Assembly (NCBI GenBank): GCA_947489585.1
Contig: CANLEE010000001.1
Span: 1 to 64,000 of the forward strand
Direction: 5' to 3'
Origin: an uncultured Psychroserpens sp.
GTDB lineage: Bacteria; Bacteroidota; Bacteroidia; Flavobacteriales; Flavobacteriaceae
Length of the DNA stretch: 64,000 nucleotides
Positions 30,690 to 39,609 of the stretch are shown here, piece by piece. Below the pieces are notes generated by a model. The model ran no database searches. It saw nothing but the letters and a program-made list of their open reading frames with translations, and was not told where the DNA came from. The translations under genes were made by a program, and so were the position numbers. Position 1 is the first letter of the stretch, and each line of letters begins with the position of its first letter.

Positions 30690-31436
30690 TTAAAAAAACT
30701 CACGATATTGCATAACTCTAAAATCGAAAGTATTAAAACTTGGGTTTTTAGCTTTGAGTTGTTTATACAATGGAATTCTACTAATAGAAATATTAGCTGC
30801 TCCAGAGCTAGAAGTGAGAGATACGGTTTTTATAGTTCTTGAAGAAGTTTCGACTGCGCTCAACCTAACATTTTGGCTATCAACTTCTTGTACATTTCGA
30901 CTACGCTCAGTGTGACAGTTAAGTTTTGGATTATCATTTAAAGTGAATTGATGAATTCGTGGTACTTCGTTAGAAACCAATTCTAATTTCAGCTTATATG
31001 ATCTCAAGTGCTTTCGAAAGAAATATTCTGGTCCATTTTTACTGTTTCCGCCTGTGAACAATAAGGTCTCAATATTTGGATATTGTTTTAAATACCCAAT
31101 AACATCTCTGAGTTTGATGTTTTGCATCCCTAAATCAGACGCATCAATTTTATCGCGTTCTGCAGAATCTACAATGTCACAAACACCAATGTTATGATTA
31201 ATTAAAAAGGTTTTGCGTTGGTCAATGGCTTCTTGAGAATTATCATAGCGTAAATCGAGTCCATGAATTTTGTCTATATATAACCAAAGTGAGTTGTGAT
31301 AACTTCCATAACAAAAATTAACATCGCGTTCATGCAAATCTCCTGTTGTAAATCGCGGAGGCGGTAAGGTGCCAACAATAAGTTTTGTTGTGTCTTGTTT
31401 TATAAAAGGTGCGTATGGATGTTTATGAAGAAACAT
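30690..31436 (-). CDS. Uracil-DNA glycosylase-like protein with repeat insertion
   Basis: A 248-aa protein resembling the UDG superfamily (IVGTLPPPRF near residue 21, LLFTGGNSKNGPEYFF, and a C-terminal SLTSSSGAANISIS loop). The VGTLPPPRF and SSSGAAN elements occupy the positions of the superfamily active-site loops. About 27 residues (CHTERSR...LSAVETSSR) between HQFTLNDNPKLN and TIKTVSLTS come from a dispersed repeat. The frame is kept, so the gene may still be functional. The start overlaps the yaaA stop (TAATG), indicating translational coupling. Confidence 0.78.
   Translation of the reverse strand: MFLHKHPYAPFIKQDTTKLIVGTLPPPRFTTGDLHERDVNFCYGSYHNSLWLYIDKIHGLDLRYDNSQEAIDQRKTFLINHNIGVCDIVDSAERDKIDASDLGMQNIKLRDVIGYLKQYPNIETLLFTGGNSKNGPEYFFRKHLRSYKLKLELVSNEVPRIHQFTLNDNPKLNCHTERSRNVQEVDSQNVRLSAVETSSRTIKTVSLTSSSGAANISISRIPLYKQLKAKNPSFNTFDFRVMQYREFF
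30843..30918 (-). repeat. Dispersed repeat inserted in frame in a coding region
   Basis: Two degenerate direct copies of GAGCGnAGTCGAAA lie at 30844-30869 and 30891-30918. Minus-strand reading: TGTCACACTGAGCGTAGTCG and later GGTTGAGCGCAGTCGAAAC. I recall this as a common intergenic repeat in Flavobacteriia, translated as CHTERSR or LSAVE. It has not been checked against a database. Confidence 0.75.
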
Positions 31437-32194
31437 TATCGCGTAAAGACCAATTCTGTGGCATTCGATAAGTCTTCTGAAAAACGATAGTTTTCATAAT
31501 TAAAGCCCTTGATATCTTCAATTGTATTGGCATTGGTATCAATAACATAACGCGTCATATAACCTCTAGCTAATTTAGCAAAGGTCATAATGGTTTTGTA
31601 CTCTCCGTTTTTAAAATCCTTAAAGTTTGCAGTAATAACCGGCACTTTTAAGGCTTTGGTATCTATAGCTTTAAAGTATTCATTACTGGCTAGATTAAGA
31701 AACAACTCACCATCTTCTAATTCATCATTTAAAGCTTGAGTGACTTGTTTTCTCCAGAATTCATATAGGTTTTTATTTTTTCCTACCGGAAATTTGGTCC
31801 CCATTTCTAATCGGTAAGGTTGTATTAAATCTAATGGTTTTAAAATTCCATACAATCCAGAAATGATACGTATTGAATCTTGAAGTTTATCTAATTTATT
31901 AGCTTCAATAGTATAAGCATCTAAGCCTCTATACACATCACCACTAAAAGCATAAACGGCTGGTCTTGCATTTTCTTTTGTAAATGGCAAAGCCCATTCT
32001 TGATTGCGTTGGTAATTTAACTGACCTAAATTATCAGAAATCTTCATCAGTTTGGATAAGCTTCTAGCTGATTTCTTTTTAAGTAATTTGTTTAAACGTT
32101 CAGATTGCTTTAAAAAACAGGCTTCAGTAGTTTTAGCTGTTGGCAGTTTAGTGTCGAAGTCTAAAGATTTTGCTGGAGATAATACAAGTTTCAT
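31436..32194 (-). CDS. yaaA: Peroxide stress protein YaaA (UPF0246)
   Basis: A 252-aa protein. MKLVLSPAKSLDF and ISGLYGILKPLDLIQPYRLEMGTK are diagnostic for YaaA, which binds DNA and limits iron-driven damage after peroxide exposure in E. coli. FNLASNEYFKAID-like and TIMTFAKLARG segments complete the fold. It is co-transcribed with the glycosylase-like gene, giving a DNA-protection pair. Confidence 0.95.
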   Translation of the reverse strand: MKLVLSPAKSLDFDTKLPTAKTTEACFLKQSERLNKLLKKKSARSLSKLMKISDNLGQLNYQRNQEWALPFTKENARPAVYAFSGDVYRGLDAYTIEANKLDKLQDSIRIISGLYGILKPLDLIQPYRLEMGTKFPVGKNKNLYEFWRKQVTQALNDELEDGELFLNLASNEYFKAIDTKALKVPVITANFKDFKNGEYKTIMTFAKLARGYMTRYVIDTNANTIEDIKGFNYENYRFSEDLSNATELVFTR

Positions 32195-32302
32195 GTGTTT
32201 CTATTTATTGTTTTTCAAAGGTCACATGCTGTTCGCTATTAATCATTCCCTTGGAAGATAACGCTATTTACATGTTCGTTTCATGTATCGGAAATTTTAT
32301 TT

Positions 32303-32333
32303 CAAATTTACAATACTAAATGCGATTGGTCAA
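32303..32333 (-). promoter_or_regulatory. Promoter of the yaaA operon
   Basis: On the minus strand: TTG (32333-32331), 20-base spacer, TAAATTTG (32310-32303). It leaves a leader of about 105 bases before yaaA. Confidence 0.65.
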
Positions 32334-32390
32334 CTCAATTGTTTTAAATGTTTCTATCGAACGATAATTAAAATTAATGAAGCAATGACT

Positions 32391-32485
32391 CTGCGTTAAG
32401 GATGGAGCACTTGTGGAGCTCCTCATAGAGAGCGACGTGTGAGAGCCTGACGTTTTAATGCCTCAAGCATTAAAAGGTAACGCCC
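32391..32485 (-). repeat. Structured intergenic element downstream of rluD
   Basis: This is a GC-richer 95-base block in an AT-rich gap. On the minus strand it begins GGGCGTTACC, has the hairpin TTTTAATGC-TTGAG-GCATTAAAA, continues with GTCAGGCTCTCACACGTCGC and a GGAGC/GCTCC stem, and ends ATCCTTAACGCAG. It resembles a dispersed Bacteroidota element with GGGCGT, GTCGGGCT and ATCCCT-AACGC blocks that I recall from other genomes. It contains no gene. Confidence 0.55.
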
Positions 32486-32490
32486 AAGGT

Positions 32491-33525
32491 CTATTGCATA
32501 TGCGTTGCATAATGACGCCATTTCTCAATACACTGTTGCATATCGTCTGGAATTGGCGAATCGAAACTCAAATGCTTACCAGTAATAGGATGAACAAACC
32601 CAAGCGTTTTAGCATGTAAGGCCTGTCTTGGTAATATTTTAAAACAGTTATCTACAAACTGCTTGTATTTAGAAAAAGTGGTTCCTTTTAAAATACGTTC
32701 ACCTCCATAACGTTCGTCATTAAAAAGTGTATGACCAATATGTTTCATATGCACACGAATTTGGTGTGTACGTCCTGTCTCTAATTTACAAGATACCAAA
32801 GTCACATAACCTAGTCGTTCAATTACTTTATAATGCGTCACTGCTGGTTTTCCTTTGTCTTCATCATCACCTTCAAAAACCGTGTTTTGTAATCTATTTT
32901 TTGGATGACGTCCAATATGCCCTTCAATTGTGCCTTCGTCTTCGCTCATATTTCCCCAAACAATAGCCACATATTCACGCTCGCTAGTTTTATTAAAAAA
33001 CTGTTTAGACAGATGCGTCATGGCTTGTTCGGTTTTAGCTACGACAAGTAATCCACTAGTATCTTTATCGATACGATGTACCAACCCTGGACGTTCACTT
33101 GAATTATTTGGTAAGTTTTCGAAATGAAATACTAAAGCATTAATCAAAGTTCCTGAATAGTTACCATGGCCAGGATGCACGACCATTCCTGCGGGTTTAT
33201 TGAGTACTAAAAGCGCATCATCTTCATAAACAATATCTAATGGAATATCTTCAGGCGTTAACAAATACTCATAAGGTGGATGTTCAAATAACACTCGAAT
33301 TTTATCAAAAGGTTTGACCTTATAGTTTTGCTTAACTTGAACGTCATTCACATAAATACTGCCTTCCTTTGCTGCCGTTTGTATTTTATTTCGTGTGGCA
33401 TTCTCAATGCGATTCATTAAGTATTTATCAATACGAAGTGGTGTTTGGCCTTTATCTGCTATAAAAGAATGGTGCTCAAATAGATCGTCATCATTCTGTT
33501 CTGCTGCTGTATGTTCTGTAGTCAT
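32491..33525 (-). CDS. rluD: Ribosomal large-subunit pseudouridine synthase (RluA family)
   Basis: A 344-aa enzyme. An N-terminal S4 RNA-binding domain (LRIDKYLMNRIENATRNKI) is followed by the catalytic domain with LVHRIDKDTSGLLVVAKT, where the Asp of HRID is catalytic. CKLETGRTHQIRVHMKHIGH is also present. It modifies 23S rRNA. It ends the PASTA-rluD pair, which are 4 bases apart. Confidence 0.93.
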   Translation of the reverse strand: MTTEHTAAEQNDDDLFEHHSFIADKGQTPLRIDKYLMNRIENATRNKIQTAAKEGSIYVNDVQVKQNYKVKPFDKIRVLFEHPPYEYLLTPEDIPLDIVYEDDALLVLNKPAGMVVHPGHGNYSGTLINALVFHFENLPNNSSERPGLVHRIDKDTSGLLVVAKTEQAMTHLSKQFFNKTSEREYVAIVWGNMSEDEGTIEGHIGRHPKNRLQNTVFEGDDEDKGKPAVTHYKVIERLGYVTLVSCKLETGRTHQIRVHMKHIGHTLFNDERYGGERILKGTTFSKYKQFVDNCFKILPRQALHAKTLGFVHPITGKHLSFDSPIPDDMQQCIEKWRHYATHMQ

Positions 33526-33529
33526 TGTC

Positions 33530-34090
33530 TTAGTTCGATCCTCGTTTTCCGTTTCCTAAAACAACATCGATTTTTGAAGTTAATGGAAGCATTCTTCCTG
33601 CTTTTATAGTTTCGCCTTTATATTGTATTGAAATGACTTCGTCTTTTCCTATATCATCTACATAGGTTACATTTCCAACTTCAAAACCTAAAGTTTCTAA
33701 GGTTGGTTTCGCTTGGCGGAAAGTTCGACGAACAATATTAGGAACAGCAACTTTACGATATCCTGACGGATTTAAAGTGAGATATATTTTTCGGTCTTCT
33801 TTCACTTGGCTACCTGCTTTAGGATATTGCTCAATGACTGAAAACTTTGGATATTTAGGATTGTAATTTGCTGAATCTTGAATTTCCATCACCAAATCAT
33901 TATCGTCAAGTTCTATCTTAACGGTTTCAAGCGATTTTCCTTTTAATTCAGGAACTTTAATAAACTCGCCATGGTTAGTCGTCCAACTCAAATATTGCAT
34001 ACTTAGGAATATAATAACCAACAAAGCTACGATTGCTAATCCTATTTGCTTAAAAAATGTTTTACTCTTAAGAAACTGTACTAAACTCAT
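33530..34090 (-). CDS. Membrane-anchored PASTA domain protein
   Basis: A 186-aa protein with one membrane helix (QIGLAIVALLVIIFLSMQYL) and then about two to three PASTA repeats (FIKVPELKGKSLETVKIELD; VAVPNIVRRTFRQAKPTLETLGFEVG). PASTA domains bind peptidoglycan fragments. No kinase domain is attached. Divergent ddl, which makes the peptidoglycan dipeptide, fits a cell-wall context. Confidence 0.9.
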   Translation of the reverse strand: MSLVQFLKSKTFFKQIGLAIVALLVIIFLSMQYLSWTTNHGEFIKVPELKGKSLETVKIELDDNDLVMEIQDSANYNPKYPKFSVIEQYPKAGSQVKEDRKIYLTLNPSGYRKVAVPNIVRRTFRQAKPTLETLGFEVGNVTYVDDIGKDEVISIQYKGETIKAGRMLPLTSKIDVVLGNGKRGSN

Positions 34091-34109
34091 GAATTTTATT
34101 ACTTGACGA

Positions 34110-34141
34110 CAAATATATAAAAACGAAAGCGTTTTTATTAT
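34110..34141 (-). promoter_or_regulatory. PASTA-rluD promoter element with adjacent hairpin
   Basis: TATATTTG on the minus strand (34117-34110) lies 20 bases before the PASTA ATG. Just upstream is a 9-bp dyad, ATAAAAACG-AAAG-CGTTTTTAT, in the divergent PASTA/ddl region. The -33 element is not clear. Confidence 0.5.
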
Positions 34142-34212
34142 GGGTTTATTTGGTATTTTAGCTTAACTGATTACGATCATTATTATTGCGTAAAAGTTTA
34201 ACTAAAAAGTGA

Positions 34213-34230
34213 CTCCTGCCTTTTCAGGAC
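34213..34230. repeat. Short palindromic element before ddl
   Basis: TCCTG-CCTTTT-CAGGA, related to the palindromes at 6374 and 19170. It ends 6 bases before the ddl ATG and could affect translation initiation. Confidence 0.5.
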
Positions 34231-34235
34231 ATATT

Positions 34236-35213
34236 ATGAAAAAAAATATCGCCATTATCATGGGAGGATTTTCAAGTGAATATGAAATTTCTCTAAAAAG
34301 TGGACAGGTTGTCTACGATACTCTAGATAGCTCAAAGTACAATGCCTATCGCATTCATATTTTTAAGGACAAATGGGTGTTAGTAAGTGATATGAATGAA
34401 GAATTTCCTATTGATAAAAATGATTTTTCAGTAATGATCAACGAAACAAAAATCACATTTGACTGTGTCTTTAATGCCATTCATGGTTCTCCTGGTGAAG
34501 ACGGTTTTATGCAAGGTTATTTTGAATTATTGAATATCCCACATACAAGTTGTGGCATGTATCAAGCTGCTTTAACCTTTAATAAACGGGATTGTTTAAG
34601 CGCATTAAAACCCTACGGAATTAAAACTGCCGAATCATATTTTGTAAACCTTGGTGATGCCATTGACGAAGATGCTATAATTAATAAAGTAGGTTTACCT
34701 TGCTTTGTAAAAGCTAATAGAGCTGGTAGTAGTTTTGGAATAACCAAAGTGTATAAAAAAGAGGAGCTTCAAAATGCTCTAGAAGTTGCCTTTAAAGAAG
34801 ATGATGAAGTGATTATCGAAGCCTTTTTAGATGGCACTGAAGTCTCTGTTGGTGTCATTAAATATAAAGGGGAAATTATAGTCTTACCAATAACTGAAAT
34901 TGTTTCTGAGAATGATTTCTTTGATTATAAAGCGAAATACCTTGGAGAATCTCAAGAAATTACGCCTGCTCGAATAGACGACGACAAAGCGCAAAAAGTA
35001 ATCGCTATTGCCAAGAAAGTTTATGAAGTATTACGCTTAGAAGGGTTTAGTCGAAGTGAATATATTTTCAAAAATGGTGAACCTCATCTTTTAGAAGTCA
35101 ATACAGTACCTGGTTTAACTGCTGCTAGTATTTTACCTCAACAAGCTGCAGAGGCTGGTATTAGCATGAGTGAATTGTTTGAAAATGCAATTGAATCAAG
35201 TTTAAATTCATAA
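34236..35213 (+). CDS. ddl: D-alanine--D-alanine ligase
   Basis: A 325-aa ATP-grasp enzyme making the D-Ala-D-Ala end of peptidoglycan precursors. It has the N-terminal IAIIMGGFSSEYEISLKSG, FNAIHGSPGEDG, and the C-terminal metal/ATP motif HLLEVNTVPGLTAASILPQQ. I start at the ATG at 34236; the in-frame GTG at 34209 lies upstream of a repeat and is not conserved. In many relatives, as I recall, coaD follows directly; here an 11.4-kb island intervenes. Confidence 0.95.
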   Translation: MKKNIAIIMGGFSSEYEISLKSGQVVYDTLDSSKYNAYRIHIFKDKWVLVSDMNEEFPIDKNDFSVMINETKITFDCVFNAIHGSPGEDGFMQGYFELLNIPHTSCGMYQAALTFNKRDCLSALKPYGIKTAESYFVNLGDAIDEDAIINKVGLPCFVKANRAGSSFGITKVYKKEELQNALEVAFKEDDEVIIEAFLDGTEVSVGVIKYKGEIIVLPITEIVSENDFFDYKAKYLGESQEITPARIDDDKAQKVIAIAKKVYEVLRLEGFSRSEYIFKNGEPHLLEVNTVPGLTAASILPQQAAEAGISMSELFENAIESSLNS

Positions 35214-35412
35214 ACATGATTTTTTATTCACTTTTTAAATAAGAAAGGAGAAAACACACATTCATAATTATATTAGTGGGATTACACGATCTTTCGCAAT
35301 AAACATTCATAGTTTTTGAAAAGTGCTAAGAGTAAGTTTTAGCCTTATTTATTGTAACCCTATTCCATACTTACATTACTCTTTATATAATTAAATTGCT
35401 TAAAAATATAAA

Positions 35413-36135
35413 GTGATAAGCTGTTTAATAATAGAAAATGATAAAAACACTGTTGAATTAATAAAAACAGTAGGCAATGATTTTTTAGAGATCTCTTTTA
35501 GTGAAATCAATGAGGATCAAGAAATTGCTTTAAATATTATTTTAAAAAACAAGCCAGAACTTATTATTATTAATATTGAATCTACTAGTATTAATTTTTT
35601 AGAGTTTCTCTTTGATGTAAATCAATTCAGTGAAATTAAACCAAACTTTATAGCGCTTTCAAACTCAAAGATTAAAGCTTTTGATTCTTATAAATATGGC
35701 TTTTCAGATTTTTTATTAAAACCATTAAGTGAGCTCTCTATAAGAAAGAGCTTTTTAAGAAATCAAAAAAAACATCATAATAAACAAATTGACACTATTT
35801 GCTTAAAATCTTATAAGGACTTTCAATATTTAAATGTAGATGACATTCTTTATTTAAAGGCAGATAATAACACTACAGATTTTTATATGTCTGATGGCAG
35901 GCTAATAGGAGCTTATAAAACCCTTAAAGTCTTTGAAAACTCATTGCCACAAACTTTCTTAAGAATTCACAAAAGTTACATCATTAATAGAAATCACATA
36001 TCAAGAATTCATTATGGAAAATCTATCTGTATCATTAATAATGAACATAAAATACCTTTTACAAAAACATATGTATCTAATATTGATTTAATAAACAACG
36101 AATTATCAAAAAATACAATGATTACACTAAATTAA
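35413..36135 (+). CDS. LytTR regulator with degenerate receiver domain
   Basis: A 240-aa protein. Residues 1-110 look like a receiver, but the acidic pocket is LIIEND rather than DDE, and the phosphoacceptor site reads LIIINIEST, with Asn where Asp is expected. The Lys of LLKPLS is kept. Residues about 135-235 form a LytTR DNA-binding domain (DILYLKADNNTTDFYMSDGR, LRIHKSYIINRNHISRI). The start is GTG, directly after an in-frame stop. It is the first island gene and probably works independently of phosphorylation. Confidence 0.85.
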   Translation: MISCLIIENDKNTVELIKTVGNDFLEISFSEINEDQEIALNIILKNKPELIIINIESTSINFLEFLFDVNQFSEIKPNFIALSNSKIKAFDSYKYGFSDFLLKPLSELSIRKSFLRNQKKHHNKQIDTICLKSYKDFQYLNVDDILYLKADNNTTDFYMSDGRLIGAYKTLKVFENSLPQTFLRIHKSYIINRNHISRIHYGKSICIINNEHKIPFTKTYVSNIDLINNELSKNTMITLN

Positions 36136-36348
36136 CTTTACTACTTAAAAGTAGCATTTCACTCACAGACAAATGACATTCACTAAAACTAAACTTTTTT
36201 CATAGTAAGCTATAATAGACCTATCTATTTTAGCCAATGAATATTCTATCGTATCAAATATTACGCATTCAAATTGTGCACAATTTTAAAATAACAGAGC
36301 TGTATTTACGGCCTAGATAACCATTATTAAATTTTAAAACTTTGTAAA

Positions 36349-36507
36349 ATGAAAACCTTAAAATTCTTATTCGCCTTATTAATCTTTTCAATATCTATAT
36401 TTGCTTGCACACCACAAGCATTAGATGATGACCAAAGTAATATTATTGAAAATATTCAAGCAACAGGTGCTGAAGACAGCAATGAAGATGACGGAAGTAA
36501 AGATTAA
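36349..36507 (+). CDS. Small secreted lipoprotein (52 aa)
   Basis: A 52-aa ORF: MKTLKFLFALLIFSISIFAC has a lipobox ending in Cys20, followed by a 32-residue acidic tail (LDDDQSNIIENIQ, EDSNEDDGSKD). It has its own terminator and lies between the LytTR regulator and the TPR kinase. A surface signal or ligand for the kinase is possible, but this rests only on position. No homologue is recognised. Confidence 0.7.
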   Translation: MKTLKFLFALLIFSISIFACTPQALDDDQSNIIENIQATGAEDSNEDDGSKD

Positions 36508-36521
36508 AAAACAAAACTGGT

Positions 36522-36551
36522 CTCTAATACAAAAATTAGAGGCTTTTTTTT
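36522..36551 (+). terminator. Terminator after the small lipoprotein
   Basis: CTCTAAT, 6-base loop, ATTAGAG, then GC and eight T. It isolates the small lipoprotein transcript from the kinase gene that starts 24 bases later. Confidence 0.85.
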
Positions 36552-36574
36552 AGTTTTGCTCAAAACACATTTTT

Positions 36575-38605
36575 TTGAATCTTAAACGATTATACTATAT
36601 CTTATTTTTAATACTAATTTTTAGCATACAATCCTGTGATGAAAACATCGAGAACACTCAAACCATATCATCAAATGCAATCAATGATAGTATTGCTTTT
36701 TGGGTAAAAGCATCAAAAGATAAATCATATAATATAGATGTTAGAAAACGCTTTTTAACTAAAGCATATTTAACTATTAAATCCTCTCAAATAGATAGTC
36801 TTAAATTAAGAAATTTAAGCTCAATTGCCTATCAAAATTTTAAACTTGGTGATACTGCATTGTTTAAAAAACAAAATAATGAAGTATTAGCTTTTGCTTT
36901 AAAAATAAAAGACACTTTTTCACTTGGAGATGCGCAATGGAATTATGCCAGTTATTACAATAAGAAACAAATTTATGATAGTGCTTACTATCACTTTAAT
37001 ATTGCACATACTTATTTTGATAGAGGTGATTATATTTTTGAATCTGCAAAAACACAATATGGGATGGCTTTTATCAAAGGCCGTTTTCGAGATTATTCGG
37101 GAAGTGAAGTTTTAACGTTTAAAGCCATAGAAAAATTCAAAAAAATTGAAAATTATAAATCCCTATATTCATGTTATAATCATCTAGGGCAATTACAAAA
37201 AGACATTAATGAATATGATAGAGCATTGTTTTATTATAATAAAGCTTTAGAGTATCTTAATAAAATAAAAAAAAGCAAGAGCTTGTCTGAAGTTAGCCTA
37301 AACAACATTGCTAATATATATGTTAAACAAAAAGAATATAATAAAGCTCTAAATTATTATAATAAAGTACTATCTAATGATAGCCTAAAATCACAAAATA
37401 TAGATCGTTTTGCAAGAGCCCTAGATAATAAAGCCCATTGTAAATTTTTAAAGAAGGATACTGTTAATATTGTCAATGATTTAAAAGAAGCTTTGCACAT
37501 TCGAAATCGTATAAATGACAAAGGAGGTATCGTAATTAGTAAAATTCATTTAGCGCATTTTTTCGCATATAAACAAGATACTAGTAAAGCAATTAGCTAT
37601 GCTAAAGAAGCCAATAGTTTGGCAAAAGAAATTGAAAATAGCAGAGATTATTTAGAGAGTCTATCATTATTATCAAAAATAGATCATAAACATTCTTCAG
37701 AATATTTAGAAAAGCATATTCAATTTAGTGATAGTATACAAATAGTTGAACGTAAAATTCAAAATAAGTTTACAAGAATAGCTTATGAAACAGATGAACA
37801 TATAGAAGAAAATAAGCGCTTATCTCAGCAAAGAATATGGATATTAGTGACCAGTTTTGGATTAATTTCAATATTAGGACTAGTGTATTTTTTAAAGATT
37901 CAAAAAACGAAGAACGAAAAATTATTATTAGAAAACGAGCAACAAAAAGCAAATGAACAAGTTTATTTAATAACCTTAAAACAACAAGAAAAATTAGAAA
38001 AAGAAAAAGTAAAAGAGCGTAATAGAATTGCTGAAGAATTACATGATGGTATTTTGGGTAAATTATTTGGAACTAGGGTTGGATTAGGGTTTTTAGACAT
38101 TGAAGGAGATCAAAATATAAAGGAACAACATCAGTCATTTTTAGATGAATTACAAACTATAGAAAAGGAAATACGAGAAGTCTCTCATAGGTTAAGTAAT
38201 AACTTTGATAAAACGCAAATTAGTTTCATCACAATTATACATCAACTCATGGAGAATAAATGTAAAATAGGAAATTTTAAATGCGAACTTGATTTTGATG
38301 AACACATCAGTTGGCAAAACATAAATGAAAAGATTAAAGTAAACCTATATAGAATAATACAAGAAGCTTTACAAAACATAATTAAACACGCATCTGCTAA
38401 AAATGTAAACATTACTTTTTTAGTTGATGGTAAAGATTTAGCACTTATAATAAAAGATGATGGCATAGGTTTTAATATAAGACAAAAGAAAAAAGGTATT
38501 GGTATAAAGAATATTACGTCTCGAGCAGAAAAGCTAAATGGCTTTTTCAATGTTTATTCTAAATACAATGAGGGCACAACAATTAAAATTCAAATTCCAA
38601 TTTAA
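36575..38605 (+). CDS. TPR sensor histidine kinase (HisKA_3 type)
   Basis: A 676-aa protein. A TTG start leads into a lipoprotein-like signal (LYYILFLILIFSIQSCDEN). About 350 residues of TPR repeats follow (YDRALFYYNKALEYL, YNKALNYYNKVL), then a membrane helix (IWILVTSFGLISILGLVYFL) and a coiled coil. The dimerisation/phosphoacceptor motif RNRIAEELHDGILGKLFG and the HATPase motifs QEALQNIIKHASA and DDGIGF come last. It pairs with the NarL-type regulator 11 bases downstream. The TPR region probably senses an extracytoplasmic peptide or protein. Confidence 0.9.
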   Translation: MNLKRLYYILFLILIFSIQSCDENIENTQTISSNAINDSIAFWVKASKDKSYNIDVRKRFLTKAYLTIKSSQIDSLKLRNLSSIAYQNFKLGDTALFKKQNNEVLAFALKIKDTFSLGDAQWNYASYYNKKQIYDSAYYHFNIAHTYFDRGDYIFESAKTQYGMAFIKGRFRDYSGSEVLTFKAIEKFKKIENYKSLYSCYNHLGQLQKDINEYDRALFYYNKALEYLNKIKKSKSLSEVSLNNIANIYVKQKEYNKALNYYNKVLSNDSLKSQNIDRFARALDNKAHCKFLKKDTVNIVNDLKEALHIRNRINDKGGIVISKIHLAHFFAYKQDTSKAISYAKEANSLAKEIENSRDYLESLSLLSKIDHKHSSEYLEKHIQFSDSIQIVERKIQNKFTRIAYETDEHIEENKRLSQQRIWILVTSFGLISILGLVYFLKIQKTKNEKLLLENEQQKANEQVYLITLKQQEKLEKEKVKERNRIAEELHDGILGKLFGTRVGLGFLDIEGDQNIKEQHQSFLDELQTIEKEIREVSHRLSNNFDKTQISFITIIHQLMENKCKIGNFKCELDFDEHISWQNINEKIKVNLYRIIQEALQNIIKHASAKNVNITFLVDGKDLALIIKDDGIGFNIRQKKKGIGIKNITSRAEKLNGFFNVYSKYNEGTTIKIQIPI

Positions 38606-38616
38606 ACAACCCAAAA

Positions 38617-39300
38617 ATGGAAAACAAAACATATTCAGTTCTTATTATAGATGATCATCCGTTAATTACTGAGGCCTATAAAACAGCATTTAATTATTAT
38701 AGTAAACACAATGAATCTGTTTTGTTTTCAATACAAACAGCTCAAGATTGTGATCACGCTTTAGAATTAATAAACGAATTTCATTCAAAAAATAAAAGTC
38801 TTGATATTGTTTTTTTAGATATTAAATTACCTCCATCTAAGGATGGAAAAATTCTATCTGGAGAAGACTTAGGACTGAAAATAAATAAATTATTACCGGG
38901 TACAAAAATTATTGTTTCTACAACATTTAATGATAACTATCGTGTACATAGTATATTCAAAAGTATAAATCCTGATGGGTTTCTAGTAAAAAATGATCTC
39001 ACACCTGGAGAACTCATAGAAACAATTGATACGATATTAAATGATCCACCATATTATAGCAAGACTGTTATTAAATTGCTTCGCAAACAAGTTGCAAACG
39101 ATTTTTTATTAGATAATATCGACAGAAAAATTCTTTATGAATTATCGATTGGTACAAGAATGAAAGAGCTACCAGATATTCTTCCACTTTCCATAGCAGG
39201 AATAGAAAAAAGAAAGCGACATCTTAAATTCGTATTTAATGTCGAAAGCACCGATGATAGAGAGCTTTTACTTATCGCTAAGAAAAAGGGCTTTATATAA
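38617..39300 (+). CDS. NarL/FixJ-type response regulator
   Basis: A 227-aa protein. The receiver is intact (LIIDDHPLI, phospho-Asp in IVFLDIKLP, Lys in GFLVKNDLTP). The C-terminal helix-turn-helix (LSIGTRMKELPDILPLSIAGIEKRKRHLK) is diverged from the usual GxSxKEIA form. It is co-transcribed with the kinase and ended by the terminator at 39327. It is the best candidate to bind the dyads before the three peptide genes just downstream. Confidence 0.88.
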   Translation: MENKTYSVLIIDDHPLITEAYKTAFNYYSKHNESVLFSIQTAQDCDHALELINEFHSKNKSLDIVFLDIKLPPSKDGKILSGEDLGLKINKLLPGTKIIVSTTFNDNYRVHSIFKSINPDGFLVKNDLTPGELIETIDTILNDPPYYSKTVIKLLRKQVANDFLLDNIDRKILYELSIGTRMKELPDILPLSIAGIEKRKRHLKFVFNVESTDDRELLLIAKKKGFI

Positions 39301-39326
39301 TCACAAATAACATCAGTACGAAAAAG

Positions 39327-39352
39327 AGTAAGGTTGAGCCTTACTTTTTTTA
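39327..39352 (+). terminator. Terminator after the regulator gene
   Basis: AGTAAGG, loop TTGAG, CCTTACT, then a T-run. It separates the two-component genes from the peptide genes. The rest of the 309-bp gap holds no gene. Confidence 0.8.
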
Positions 39353-39542
39353 TTGAAACGCTTCGCATTACAAATCAGCTATTTATCTAGTTTTATAACT
39401 AGTTAGAGAATAGTGAATATAATTCAAATCATTCCTTTTTTATACTAACTCTTACTAATATAAATGCGCATTAAACACATTTATATTAGACTAAGAAAAG
39501 AGTTCTATAGTATCAATACTTCTTTAACGTCTTTCGAAAGAG

Positions 39543-39571
39543 AAAGTCGGACAAACCGAAACAGCGACTTT
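39543..39571 (+). promoter_or_regulatory. Dyad element 1 before peptide gene 1
   Basis: AAAGTCG, 15 bases, CGACTTT; the second arm ends 38 bases before the ATG. The interior reads GACAAACCGAAACAG. The same element precedes the other two peptide genes. Confidence 0.8.
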
Positions 39572-39609
39572 AAATACTGAAAGTAGGTGATATTTTAAAT
39601 ACAAATATT

